NCBI GenBank assembly: GCA_965215355.1
Contig: CBDCDJ010000007.1
Location: forward strand, 4,244,303-4,308,302
Direction: 5' to 3'
Source: CBDCDJ01 sp965215355
GTDB lineage: Bacteria; Deinococcota; Deinococci; Deinococcales; Trueperaceae
DNA length: 64,000 bases
Of this stretch, positions 41,350 through 49,832 are shown piece after piece (positions within the stretch are counted from its first letter, which is position 1; each line of letters begins with the position of its first letter). The notes under the pieces are model-generated. The model was not told where the DNA came from, did not search any database, and saw only the letters and a list, made by a program, of their open reading frames with translations. A program made the position numbers and the translations under genes.

Positions 41350-42618
41350 TCACAACCGTTCAACCAGGGTCGCCTCGCCCTGGCCCACGCCGACGCACAA
41401 GGTGGCGAGGCCGTAGCGCACGGCCTCGCCCGCCGCCGCGCGGCGCTGCATCTCATAGACGAGCGTCGTCAGGAGGCGCGCGCCCGAGCAGCCCAAGGGG
41501 TGGCCCAGCGCAATCGCCCCGCCGTTGACGTTCGTGATATTCTCGCTCAAATCCAGCTCGCGCAGCACCGCCAGGGCCTGCGCGGCGAAGGCCTCGTTCA
41601 GTTCGACCAAGTCCAGGTCGGCAACGCTGAGGTTGTGGCGTTTCAGCAGTTTGCGCGCCGCGTAGACGGGTCCCAAACCCATCACGCGCGGGTCCACGCC
41701 CGCCGCCGCCGAGCCGAGCCAGCGCGCCAAAGGCTGAACGCCGAGGTCGGCAGCTTTGGCCGCCGACATCAGCACCAGCGCGCAGGCCCCGTCGTTGAGG
41801 CCGCTCGAGTTCCCCGCGGTCACGCTGCCGCCCTCCCGAAACGCGGGGCGCAACTCGCCCAGCCTCTCCAAACTCGTGGCGACCCGGTAGCCGTCGGCCG
41901 TTTCCTCGTAAAAGGGGTGTTCGTCGGTGGCGAACCTTTTGGGTTCACCCCGGCGCTGCGGGATTTCGACCGGCACGGTCTCGCGCTCGAAGTATCCCCG
42001 GTTGATGGCGTGGACGGCCCGCGTTTGGCTTTGCAGCGCGAAGCGGTCCTGGTCTTCTCGAGTGATTTCGCCGCCCTCAAGGTCACCCGCGCAACTCATC
42101 GCCACAATGTTCTCGGCGGTTTCGCCCATCGCTTCCAAGGGAAACAGGGTCGCCATTTTGGGGTTCGGGTAGCGCCAGCCGAGCGTGGTGTCCCAACCGG
42201 TCACGTTGCCCGACGGGCCGAAGGCGACCGGGTTTTTGGGCAGCGAATAGGGCGCGCGGGTCATGGACTCGACGCCGCCCGCGACGTAGACCTCGCCCTC
42301 GCCGCAGCGAATCGCCCGGGCCGCCTGGTTGACCGCGTTCAGGCCGCTCGCGCACAGCCGGTTGAAGGTCACCGCGGCGACGCTCTCGGGCAGGCCCGCC
42401 AGCAGCGCGCCCATCCGCGCCACGTTGCGGTTGTCCTCGCCCGCCTGGTTGGCGCAGCCCATATAAACCTCTTCGACGGTGCCGGGCTCCACGCCGGCGC
42501 GCTCGACGGCCTCCCGGATGACCAAACCCGCCAGGTCGTCCGGACGCACGTTCGACAGCGCCCCCCGAATTTTGCCGATGGGTGTACGCACTGCACTGAC
42601 TATGACCACGTCTTGCAC
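41350..42618 (-). CDS. Acetyl-CoA acetyltransferase family thiolase
   Basis: The 422-aa thiolase has the acylation Cys in FNRLCASGLNAVNQAAR near residue 91, ELNEAFAAQALAV, GGAIALGHPLGCSGAR and the second Cys in ATLCVGVGQGEA. The sequence (VRTPIGKIRGALSNVRPDDLA) favours the degradative 3-oxoacyl/3-oxoadipyl-CoA subgroup, but no adjacent fatty-acid or aromatic degradation genes support a choice. It cleaves a 3-oxoacyl-CoA with CoA in the cytoplasm. Confidence 0.9.
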   Translation of the reverse strand: MQDVVIVSAVRTPIGKIRGALSNVRPDDLAGLVIREAVERAGVEPGTVEEVYMGCANQAGEDNRNVARMGALLAGLPESVAAVTFNRLCASGLNAVNQAARAIRCGEGEVYVAGGVESMTRAPYSLPKNPVAFGPSGNVTGWDTTLGWRYPNPKMATLFPLEAMGETAENIVAMSCAGDLEGGEITREDQDRFALQSQTRAVHAINRGYFERETVPVEIPQRRGEPKRFATDEHPFYEETADGYRVATSLERLGELRPAFREGGSVTAGNSSGLNDGACALVLMSAAKAADLGVQPLARWLGSAAAGVDPRVMGLGPVYAARKLLKRHNLSVADLDLVELNEAFAAQALAVLRELDLSENITNVNGGAIALGHPLGCSGARLLTTLVYEMQRRAAAGEAVRYGLATLCVGVGQGEATLVERL

Positions 42619-42822
42619 GGTTCAGCTCCTAGCCCCGAAGGAAGTCTCAAACTGCGTTCGACCATTGTAACCCCGCTTGTAACCCCGCCGCCGGTAGAGT
42701 CCTGCCCGGACTCGGTCCCGCTGTTCAGACACCGCCCTGTCGCCGCTCCTAGCCGCCAACGAGCCAGCGGAGTTACAAACCTCTCGACAGCCTTATAATC
42801 TAAACCCGAGGAGGGTACTCGC

Positions 42823-43278
42823 TTGCAGATTCGCGAAGACGACCTGACGGGGACCAGGATTACCGACTTTTTGCGCGAACACCTCGAGAACATGTTCGAG
42901 ATTACGCCGCCCGAAAGTGTCCACGCGCTCGGCTTGGACGCCTTACGCGCGCCTGGCATCACCTTTTGGTCGGTGTGGGAAGGGGACGACCTGCTCGGTT
43001 GCGGCGCGCTGAAGGAACTCGACCCTGAAAACGGCGAAGTCAAGTCCATGCGCACCGCCTTGGCCCACCGCGGCAAGGGCGTCGCCCGGGGGGTGCTCGA
43101 GCACATCCTTCAAGAAGCGCAGCGGCGGGGTTACGAGTCGTTATACCTGGAAACGGGTGCGATGCCGGAATTCGCCCCGGCCAGAGCCCTGTACCTGCGC
43201 TACGGCTTCGAGGTCTGCGGCCCCTTCGCCGACTACAGCGACGACCCGAACAGCGTGTTCATGACGAGAAGGGTTTAG
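42823..43278 (+). CDS. GNAT-family N-acetyltransferase
   Basis: The 151-aa protein has the acetyl-CoA binding pattern VKSMRTALAHRGKGVARGVLEHIL near residue 70 and the C-terminal LYLRYGFEVCGPF. It resembles YsnE/PA4534-type GNATs (FWSVWEGDDLLGCGALKEL). The start is a TTG at 42823, fixed by GAGGAGGG seven bases upstream; TATAAT lies about 25 bases upstream as a standard -10 box. It is divergent from the thiolase gene. The substrate is unknown. Confidence 0.88.
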   Translation: MQIREDDLTGTRITDFLREHLENMFEITPPESVHALGLDALRAPGITFWSVWEGDDLLGCGALKELDPENGEVKSMRTALAHRGKGVARGVLEHILQEAQRRGYESLYLETGAMPEFAPARALYLRYGFEVCGPFADYSDDPNSVFMTRRV

Positions 43279-43364
43279 GGGCTCGAGGGTGCGTCTGGAA
43301 AAGCCCTTACCCCTGCCTGACGACTAGCAGCTCCAAAAGTGAGTGAGACGTCCGTCTCACCACA

Positions 43365-43447
43365 CAAGTCCAGAAGCGGACCCCACCGGCCCAAAGGGCC
43401 ACCTCCCCTAAAAAGGGAGGTAAGGTCAAGACCAGTTTGTCTCGATG
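43365..43447 (+). repeat. 83-bp dispersed repeat, copy 1
   Basis: Matches 46622-46704 in inverted orientation with about 8 differences in 83 bases. It contains two hairpins (GGCCC-AAA-GGGCC and CCTCCC-ctaaaaa-GGGAGG). Apart from this, 43279-43513 shows no gene. Confidence 0.8.
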
Positions 43448-43513
43448 CCATATCCTTGCTGTTTTGCCAATGTGTCCCGTAATTCGTTGGAGTAGCCGAG
43501 TGTCACGAAGCCG

Positions 43514-43867
43514 TTATTCTGCTCGCACCTCGTCTGGCTCCGGGTCAGTTTCAAACTGAACCGCGTCGATGTTTTTCAGGCCGAGCAACCACGCTTTTCC
43601 CAGCCGGTGCCCGCCGTCCATTAAGTAACCTTCGGCCGACAAGATAATCGGATGTGACAGGTCAGCCTCATAAATTCGTTTAGCGTGAGCCGCAACGGCT
43701 CTACAAGTCGGCACGTCGTTCGCGTCAAACCAACAGTTCTGGTCGAACTCGGCAAGGCTCTCGACGGGAACGGACTTGACAGGCAAACGTTCGACAAGTT
43801 GCCAAAGCCGTTCCGTGAACCAAACATAGCGTCCGTTCGGCGTCAGCCGTGAATGTTTTTGCGCCAC
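43514..43867 (-). CDS. ParB/sulfiredoxin-like domain protein
   Basis: The 117-aa protein has VKSVPVESLAEFDQNCWFDAN, HPIILSAEGYLMDGGHRLGKAWLLG and a Pro/Asp/Glu-rich tail. The MDGGHRLGKAW motif matches the nucleotide-binding GxxR-type box of ParB-like nuclease/sulfiredoxin folds in small standalone proteins. The function of such proteins is unknown. It starts at a GTG with AGGGG upstream. It follows the MazF-like gene on the same strand after 80 bases. Confidence 0.6.
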   Translation of the reverse strand: MAQKHSRLTPNGRYVWFTERLWQLVERLPVKSVPVESLAEFDQNCWFDANDVPTCRAVAAHAKRIYEADLSHPIILSAEGYLMDGGHRLGKAWLLGLKNIDAVQFETDPEPDEVRAE

Positions 43868-43949
43868 GTCCCCTATTTTTACGCACCGACCTTTACAACG
43901 CGAAATCGCCTCCCCGTGACTTGTTTGGCCCAGCGGTGGTTCCCAAGCG

Positions 43950-44282
43950 TCACGGCAAACCCAACCAGGTTCGCAGAGAGTTCTCGAGTTCGTCGGCGTC
44001 CGTGTCGTTCAACCGTCCGACGCGCTTCCTGACAAGCGTCCCTGTTTTCGTGTAAATCCCGCGTTTGACAGCCGTTTCTACGTTCAGGCCCGCTGCTCTC
44101 CACTCGGTTAAAACGAACTCGCCCGCTAGCAGACTGCTTGTTTTGCTCGTCAAGGCGACGACAAACAAATCTTGTGAGCTGTGGGGGGCGTTGCTGACGA
44201 CTGCCGGTCTGACTTTGGCGCTCGTTAAGTCCGAAAAAGGGTAACGGACAAGTACGACTTCATGTCTCGAGTAGCTCGGCAT
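43950..44282 (-). CDS. PemK/MazF-family toxin
   Basis: The 110-aa protein has HEVVLVRYPFSDLTSAKVRPAVV, DLFVVALTSK and ETAVKRGIYTKTGTLVRKRVG, the SH3-like PemK/MazF endoribonuclease pattern. The conserved RPAVV Arg and the Thr/Ser of LTSK are present. The start is ATG 44282 (an ATG at 44291 is possible), overlapping the upstream antitoxin-like gene by 23 bases. It is predicted to cleave mRNA at short motifs when unopposed. Confidence 0.85.
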   Translation of the reverse strand: MPSYSRHEVVLVRYPFSDLTSAKVRPAVVSNAPHSSQDLFVVALTSKTSSLLAGEFVLTEWRAAGLNVETAVKRGIYTKTGTLVRKRVGRLNDTDADELENSLRTWLGLP

Positions 44283-44463
44283 AAATGTCATCCCCTGCGT
44301 TGTCCCAAACCTCGTCCAACGACGCGGAGCTTGCCGCTTGCCAGAAGTCGGCCTCATCCTCAACCAGCAGCGTCACCAACGCCCGAGTGCCTTCCGGCGC
44401 GTCCACTTTGTCGAGCGTTTCGATGCGTCCGCCCTGAACGATGGCCCAAACCGTATTCGGCAT
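44260..44463 (-). CDS. Antitoxin partner of the MazF-like toxin
   Basis: The 67-aa acidic protein begins PNTVWAIVQGGRIETLDKV, then APEGTRALVTLLVEDEADFW, resembling DUF104/AbrB-type small antitoxins, with a C-terminal acidic helix SLDEVWDNAGDDIYAELLE likely to bind the toxin. GAGGTGATAACT precedes the ATG at 44463. It overlaps the PemK/MazF-type gene, as is usual for such pairs. Confidence 0.75.
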   Translation of the reverse strand: MPNTVWAIVQGGRIETLDKVDAPEGTRALVTLLVEDEADFWQAASSASLDEVWDNAGDDIYAELLET

Positions 44464-44632
44464 AGTTATCACCTCACGAAAAACAGTTTATAGCAGGTCG
44501 GGGAGGACGACGAGAAAAAGCCGGACAGCTCAGCTTGAGGTTGGAAGGTGTCTCGCACAAACCTCTCCTCACCGGGTGAGCTGGATTCTTTTGCCGACGA
44601 TCGAGAAAGTCTCGGCTTCGGGTGGCACGCTG

Positions 44633-45526
44633 TCATCCTACCAGGCTTGAATCCAGACCCTCGAGCAACCCCTCAAGCTCTTTCGCAACCTCGTCGCTCA
44701 CTTCCAGCAGCGGCGCTCTGGGATAGCCCGCCGTTTTCCCTTGCAGCCGCAGCACGGCCTTGAGCCCCGGCACGCCGTACTTGCTCGTCACGGCGAGAGC
44801 TAACGGGTTGAGGGCAAGTTGCAGCCGCCGCGCCTCGTCTAAGTTGCCATCCTGAAAACAGGCCAGGATTTTTTTGTAACCCTGCGGTGCGACGTTGGCG
44901 ACCGCCAGGATGCCGCCCTGCGCGCCGAGCGATAGAGCTGGCAGCAGCGTCGGCGCGCTGCCGGTCAACACGGTAAAACTTTCGGGAACCTGCCGCATCG
45001 TTTCGGTCAAGGCCATGACGTTGCCCGACGAGTCCTTCATCCCCACGACGTTCTCGTGCCGCGCGAGTTTGGCTATGAAGGCGGGGGAGAGGGCAAAGCC
45101 GGTAACTTGCGGGATGTTGTAGAGCAGCAGGGGCAGCGGGCTCTCGTCGGCGACGCGGGTGTAGTGCGTCTCGAGCACCGCGTCGGTCATCGAGCCTCGG
45201 AAGTAAAAGGGGGCGATGACGAGAGCGTAGTCTGCGCCTAAGTCGGCGGCCTCGGCGTTGCGCTCCACGACCAGTCGCGTCGTCTCGCCGCCGGTGCCGA
45301 CGAGCATGGGTTTGTCCTTGGGAACGGCCGCTCGCGCCACTTTCACCACCTCACGGCGTTCGGCCTCGCTCAAAAAAGCCGCCTCGCCGTTGCTGCCCAG
45401 AACAAGAAAACCGTCAACCTCGGGCTCGAGCGTCTGGAGTAATGCCGAAAGGGCTTCGGCGTCGAGGTCTCCGGCAGCGGTGAACGGCGTCGGGACGGGC
45501 GGGATGATGCCGGCGAGCTGGGTCAT
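44633..45526 (-). CDS. DapA/HOGA-family aldolase
   Basis: The 297-aa TIM-barrel lyase has GFLVLGSNGEAAFLSEAERREV, LLLYNIPQVTGF (catalytic Tyr) and VVGMKDSSGN (Schiff-base Lys near 163). The family splits or condenses pyruvate with an aldehyde. Lysine-pathway context is absent and the N-terminal LGSNGE motif is closer to 4-hydroxy-2-oxoglutarate aldolase-type members, so dapA is not assigned. TAAACT ends seven bases before the ATG at 45526 (leaderless); the frame to 45715 is not used. Confidence 0.85.
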   Translation of the reverse strand: MTQLAGIIPPVPTPFTAAGDLDAEALSALLQTLEPEVDGFLVLGSNGEAAFLSEAERREVVKVARAAVPKDKPMLVGTGGETTRLVVERNAEAADLGADYALVIAPFYFRGSMTDAVLETHYTRVADESPLPLLLYNIPQVTGFALSPAFIAKLARHENVVGMKDSSGNVMALTETMRQVPESFTVLTGSAPTLLPALSLGAQGGILAVANVAPQGYKKILACFQDGNLDEARRLQLALNPLALAVTSKYGVPGLKAVLRLQGKTAGYPRAPLLEVSDEVAKELEGLLEGLDSSLVG

Positions 45527-45653
45527 GGTCGCCAGTTTACCAGCCGGACGAGGGCGGCGGCGCTCGAGGGCGGCAGCTTTGCGAGGCGGAGGCACAGGAA
45601 AAGACGGCAAATGCGACAGGTAACCCCTTGCGCTTGCGTTACGCTGGGCAGTT

Positions 45654-46523
45654 ATGGAATCCTCCGACAGCAACACGGCGCGGCTGCTCATCTCTTGTCC
45701 GGACAAACCCGGCATCGTCGCCGCGGTGTCTCAGTTTCTCTATACCCACGGCGCGAACGTGCTCGGCGCGGCGCAGCACTCGACCGACCCCAAGGGCGGC
45801 ACCTTTTTCATGCGCATGGTGTTTTACTTGGAAGACCTGGACGTGAGCCGGGCGCAGTTGGAACGCGCTTTTTCAGAAGTGGTGGCGAAGCCCTTCGACA
45901 TGACCTGGCGCGTGGCCTACGCCGACACCTTAAAACGGATGGCGGTGATGGTCTCGAAATACGACCACGCCCTCGTCGAGTTGCTGTGGCGCAAACGGAG
46001 CGGCGAACTCAACGTGGACATCCCCTTTGTGGTTTCAAACCACGAGGACTTGCGCCCGCTCGTCGAGTCGTTCGGCATTCCGTATCACCATTTCCCGGTC
46101 AGCAAAGACACCAAGGCCGAGCAAGAAGTGCAGGTTTTGGAGTTGTTCAAGAACCGGGTGGACTTCGTCGTGCTGGCGCGCTACATGCAGATTTTGTCCG
46201 CCGACTTCGTCACGCCTTATCGGGGCCGAGTCATCAACATCCACCACTCGTTTTTGCCCGCCTTTGTGGGCGCGAACCCCTACAAGCACGCCTACGAGCG
46301 CGGCGTCAAGCTCATCGGCGCGACCGCGCACTACGTCACCGAGGACTTGGACCAAGGTCCCATCATCGAGCAAGACGTGCGCCGCGTGTCGCACCGCGAC
46401 AATGTTCAAGACCTCGTCAAAATCGGCCGCGAAATCGAACGCACGGTGCTGGCGAGGGCTGTGGCCGCGCACGTCGAGGACAGGATTTTGGTGCATGGGA
46501 ACAAGACAATTGTGTTCGAGTGA
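45654..46523 (+). CDS. purU: Formyltetrahydrofolate deformylase
   Basis: The 289-aa enzyme hydrolyses 10-formyl-THF to formate and THF, balancing one-carbon pools. The N-terminal ACT domain reads LLISCPDKPGIVAAVSQFLY. The formyltransferase part has VINIHHSFLPAFVGANPY and ATAHYVTEDLDQGPIIEQD with the catalytic Asn-His-Asp set. TACGCT ends eight bases before the ATG, so the mRNA is probably leaderless. It is divergent from the DapA-like gene. Confidence 0.95.
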   Translation: MESSDSNTARLLISCPDKPGIVAAVSQFLYTHGANVLGAAQHSTDPKGGTFFMRMVFYLEDLDVSRAQLERAFSEVVAKPFDMTWRVAYADTLKRMAVMVSKYDHALVELLWRKRSGELNVDIPFVVSNHEDLRPLVESFGIPYHHFPVSKDTKAEQEVQVLELFKNRVDFVVLARYMQILSADFVTPYRGRVINIHHSFLPAFVGANPYKHAYERGVKLIGATAHYVTEDLDQGPIIEQDVRRVSHRDNVQDLVKIGREIERTVLARAVAAHVEDRILVHGNKTIVFE

Positions 46524-46536
46524 GATGTGGGCAACC

Positions 46537-46562
46537 GAAAAGTACCGAGGACCGAGTGAAAA
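46537..46562 (-). repeat. Dispersed intergenic repeat, copy 2 (CGGTACTTTTC family)
   Basis: Inverted match to 20510-20535, 25 of 26 bases. It begins 14 bases after the purU stop codon. Confidence 0.6.
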
Positions 46563-46621
46563 GTGCCGAGTGGAAAGTCAAGGGCCTCTGCTCGAGGGTT
46601 TTCTATAGCTCTTCCACGTGA

Positions 46622-46704
46622 CATTGAGACAAATCGGTCTTGACCTTACCTCCCTTTTTAGGGGAGATGGCCCTGCGGGCCGGTGGGGTCTGCTTCTGAA
46701 CTTG
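46622..46704 (-). repeat. 83-bp dispersed repeat, copy 2
   Basis: Inverted partner of 43365-43447, about 90% identical, with both hairpins kept. The 46524-46834 interval otherwise contains only word-like repeats (GCTACAAGCTACAGGC near 46739) and the promoter region of the next gene. Confidence 0.8.
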
Positions 46705-46834
46705 CGCGTTGGTACGTCTCAATAGCTCCTGGAAAGGCTGCTACAAGCTACAGGCCTCGAGCCACAAGTCTCTACTCGTGAAGTGGGGTAGACTCAGCAA
46801 AACTCGCTAACGAGAGATTCGGAAGAGGTCTGTC

Positions 46835-47377
46835 ATGAAAACACACACGGTTCAGGTCGGTGTTGAACACCGCGAACTGCCAGTGGTCAACGTCGGCGCG
46901 GTGTCGGTCGCGCTCCTCAACTTGTTGGGCGATACCCGGCTCACCGAAGCGGCCGCCGCCGAACTCGCCGCCAAGCTGCCCGAAAACGTCGACATCCTCG
47001 TCACGCCCGAGGTCAAGGCGATTCCGCTGGCCCACGCCATCAGCGTGCGCACCGGCATCCCTTACGTGGTCGCGCGCAAGACCGAAAAGCCCTACATGGT
47101 GAACGCGGTGAGCAAGACGGTATTGTCCATCACGACGGGCAAGCCGCAACTGCTCGTCATCGACGGGTCGAACCTGGACCAGCTTAAAAACAAGCGCGTC
47201 GCCATCATCGACGACGTGGTGAGCACGGGCGGCACGCTGAACAGCCTGAGCGAACTGCTACAAGAAATCGGGGCCGAGGTCGTGGCGACGCTCGTGGTCT
47301 TTACCGAGGGCGACGACCGCGACGACGTGATTGCGCTGGGGCACTTGCCGCTGTACCCGAAAGAGGCGGGGGTCTGA
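46835..47377 (+). CDS. Purine phosphoribosyltransferase-like protein (Apt-like)
   Basis: The 180-aa type I PRTase has the PRPP loop VAIIDDVVSTGGTLNSL near residue 128, DILVTPEVKAIPLAHAIS and VVARKTEKPYM. This arrangement is that of adenine phosphoribosyltransferases, which salvage adenine with PRPP. The N-terminus (VEHRELPVVNVGAVSVALLNLLGD) is less typical, so a regulatory or different base specificity is possible. GGAAGAGG precedes the ATG. Confidence 0.8.
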   Translation: MKTHTVQVGVEHRELPVVNVGAVSVALLNLLGDTRLTEAAAAELAAKLPENVDILVTPEVKAIPLAHAISVRTGIPYVVARKTEKPYMVNAVSKTVLSITTGKPQLLVIDGSNLDQLKNKRVAIIDDVVSTGGTLNSLSELLQEIGAEVVATLVVFTEGDDRDDVIALGHLPLYPKEAGV

Positions 47378-47809
47378 ATCCTCGACACCCTGAACCCCAG
47401 GGCTACCGCAAGTTGTTCAGCCACACAAAAGAATTCACCTACTGCGAACGAATACGAAGCAATCTCCAACCTTTGGAGCGCGCTGTCAATAACATACGTG
47501 TGAGGTTGCTTCAATCGCTTACGCTCCCAAGGCTACGCCCGACTGCGTGAACGCAACGACAACTTGTAGTGCAAGTTGTCGTGCAAGCTGACTTTGCGGT
47601 TGCCTTACTCTGAACCCTTGACACGATGGCGGCGGGCTTTAGCGCCTGTACTTCCTGAAAAGTACGTTACCGACGTGCCTTGACTCGAGTTTTTTCAGCC
47701 TCCCGGCAAGCCCCGATGTGCTAAGCTAACCAGTTACCACAGGCTCCCCTGAGGTCACGTCGTCGTCTCATGACGGCGTGCCGCACCGTTATCGCGTCCA
47801 GGAGCAGAC
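47378..47809. other. 432-bp non-coding interval before dnaG
   Basis: No gene is seen. It holds a perfect hairpin GACAACTTG-TAGTG-CAAGTTGTC (about 47560-47582), a weaker one around GTACTT...AAGTAC near 47650, and a TAAGCT -10-like box near 47723. Neither hairpin has a T-run. Confidence 0.5.
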
Positions 47810-49651
47810 ATGGCGTCCGATGCCAAAGAGCAAATCAGGCAGCGCCTCGACATTGCCGAAGTCGTCGGCGACGTCGTCGCGCTGAAACCTGCCGGACGCG
47901 GCCAGCTCAAAGGCTTGTGCCCCTTTCACAACGAGAAGACGCCGTCGTTCCACGTTCACCAGGACCGCGGCTTTTACTACTGCTTCGGCTGTCAGGCGAA
48001 GGGCGACCTGTTCGACTTCGTGATGCAGACGCAAGGGGTGGACTTTTTCGAGGCGCTGCAAAGCTTAGGCGTGCGCGCCGGGGTAGAGGTCACGCCGCAG
48101 ACGCCCAAAGACAAGCGTCGCCGCGACCTCTACGAGGTCAACGCGCTGGCGCTCGAGTTTTTCAAGACGCAGCTCGAGGCCCATGCCAGTCTCGCCAAAG
48201 CCTACCTGCTAAACCGCCAACTCAGCGAGGCGAGTTTAGACACCTTCGAACTCGGCTACGCCCCCGACAGTTGGGACGCGCTCCTCAAGCACGCCCTCAC
48301 CAAAGGGGTGAGTGACGCCGACCTGCTCGAGGCCGGACTGGTGCGCGAGAGCGATTCGGGCCGCCGCTACGACTACTTTCGCCACCGCATCATGTTTCCC
48401 ATCAAGGATTACCTGGGCCGCGTGGTCGGCTTTTCGGGGCGGGTGCTGGACGATTCAATGCCGAAGTACCTCAACACGGGCGAGACGGAGATTTTCAAAA
48501 AGGGCGAACTGCTCTACGGCCTCGACCTCGCCAAGGGGGCGATTCGCGCCTCGGGCGAGGCGCTCGTGGTCGAAGGTTACATGGACGTTATCGCGCTGCA
48601 CCAAACGGGTTTCGACAATGCGGTCGCCGCCCTGGGCGCGACGCTCACGGCGGAGCAGGCCGCGCAACTGAGCCGTTTGGACGTCCAAAAACTCTACCTC
48701 GCCTTCGACGCCGACGAGGCGGGGCAGCGGGCGATTTTGTCGGGTTTAGAGCAATCCGTAGGGAGGCAGTTCCTGGTGCGCGCGGTGCGGGTGCCGCACG
48801 GCAAAGACCCGGCGGACGCGGTGCTCGGCGGGCACGTCGAGGCGTTCCGCGCGGCCCTGAAAGAAGGCTTGTCCGAGGTCGAGTTTCGCTTCACCAGCAC
48901 CCTCGCCAAGTACGACCGCACGACGCTGGACGGCAAAAAAGCCATCCTCAACGACCTTTTGCCGGTGCTGCGCCCGCGCGACGTGTTCGACCCGGTCGCT
49001 GCCGAAATGCGCCGACTGGTCATCGACAAACTCAAAATCGAACCCGCGCGGCTCGACGACTGGCTGAACAGCAAGCGCCAGCGCCGCCTGGACGACACGC
49101 AAATCAAGGGGATGGAGCGCCAGCGCTTCAACCCCACGCAGGTCGCGGTCATCGAACTAGAGGTCATCGCCTTGCTGCTCTTAGAGCCCGGCCTGTTGAG
49201 AAAGCGGCTCGAGGTCGTCCAAGCCTCGCTGCCGCCCTCGATGGACGACTCGGTCTTGAAAGAGTTTCACGAGATTTGCGAGACCTGCCACTACGACGAC
49301 CAGCAAATTCTCTCCAGATACCGCGAGCGCGACGAGGGCCGCATCCTGTTCGAGCGCCTCTTTACCCAAGCCGAGGACGAGGACATGCGCATCGACGTGG
49401 ACGTGCAAATCGACAAGTCCCTGTCCCGGTTGCGCGAGATGTATTTGGACGGCGCAAAGGAAAACCAGCGCGCGCACCTGTTAGAGCGCATGGAAGAGGT
49501 CAGCCGCTTTCTCACCGACCCGAACCTGCCGACCGACAAGCTCAAGCACTACTACGCCGAACTCAAAGAGATTCACTCGATGCTGGCGGCGCGCGACGCC
49601 GAGCGCAGGATACAGCGGGTGCCGGCGAACTTTAAGAACAAAAAGCGTTAG
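47810..49651 (+). CDS. dnaG: DNA primase
   Basis: The 613-aa primase makes RNA primers for replication. The N-terminal CHC2-type zinc domain has LCPFHNEKTPSFHV and YYCFGCQAKGDLFDFV (residues 37-70). The Toprim core follows with ALVVEGYMDVIAL near 258 and LAFDADEAGQRAIL near 304. The C-terminal 150 residues (DnaB-binding region) are Arg/Glu-rich and helical. AGGAG precedes the ATG. No rpoD or rpsU adjoins it, so the classic macromolecular synthesis operon is not conserved here. Confidence 0.97.
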   Translation: MASDAKEQIRQRLDIAEVVGDVVALKPAGRGQLKGLCPFHNEKTPSFHVHQDRGFYYCFGCQAKGDLFDFVMQTQGVDFFEALQSLGVRAGVEVTPQTPKDKRRRDLYEVNALALEFFKTQLEAHASLAKAYLLNRQLSEASLDTFELGYAPDSWDALLKHALTKGVSDADLLEAGLVRESDSGRRYDYFRHRIMFPIKDYLGRVVGFSGRVLDDSMPKYLNTGETEIFKKGELLYGLDLAKGAIRASGEALVVEGYMDVIALHQTGFDNAVAALGATLTAEQAAQLSRLDVQKLYLAFDADEAGQRAILSGLEQSVGRQFLVRAVRVPHGKDPADAVLGGHVEAFRAALKEGLSEVEFRFTSTLAKYDRTTLDGKKAILNDLLPVLRPRDVFDPVAAEMRRLVIDKLKIEPARLDDWLNSKRQRRLDDTQIKGMERQRFNPTQVAVIELEVIALLLLEPGLLRKRLEVVQASLPPSMDDSVLKEFHEICETCHYDDQQILSRYRERDEGRILFERLFTQAEDEDMRIDVDVQIDKSLSRLREMYLDGAKENQRAHLLERMEEVSRFLTDPNLPTDKLKHYYAELKEIHSMLAARDAERRIQRVPANFKNKKR

Positions 49652-49689
49652 ACGTTTGGCGCAAGCGCTTCAAGCTGTAACCTAAACCT

Positions 49690-49827
49690 ATGGCGGTCGC
49701 TATCAAAATGGACGTGTTGCGTGACAGTTTGCTCGACGGAAGGTACGAAGATTTGGTGTATAAAGCCGAGAACCGTTGTCAGCTGGCGGGTGCTCGCGCT
49801 GCACCCGCACATTTCCAAGACCGCTAG
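49690..49827 (+). CDS. Very short open frame, possibly a gene remnant
   Basis: A 45-codon frame (MAVAIKMDVLRDSLLDGRYE, then DLVYKAENRCQL) starts six bases after TAACCT. It does not match a family I know and may be the start of a truncated gene. It is convergent with the DNA methylase gene, 5 bases away. Confidence 0.25.
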   Translation: MAVAIKMDVLRDSLLDGRYEDLVYKAENRCQLAGARAAPAHFQDR

Positions 49828-49832
49828 CGACT

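Noticed and set aside
47378..47809. Small RNA or riboswitch before dnaG
   Set aside because: Hairpins occur, but no recognised riboswitch core, no terminator-antiterminator pair and no T-run is visible.
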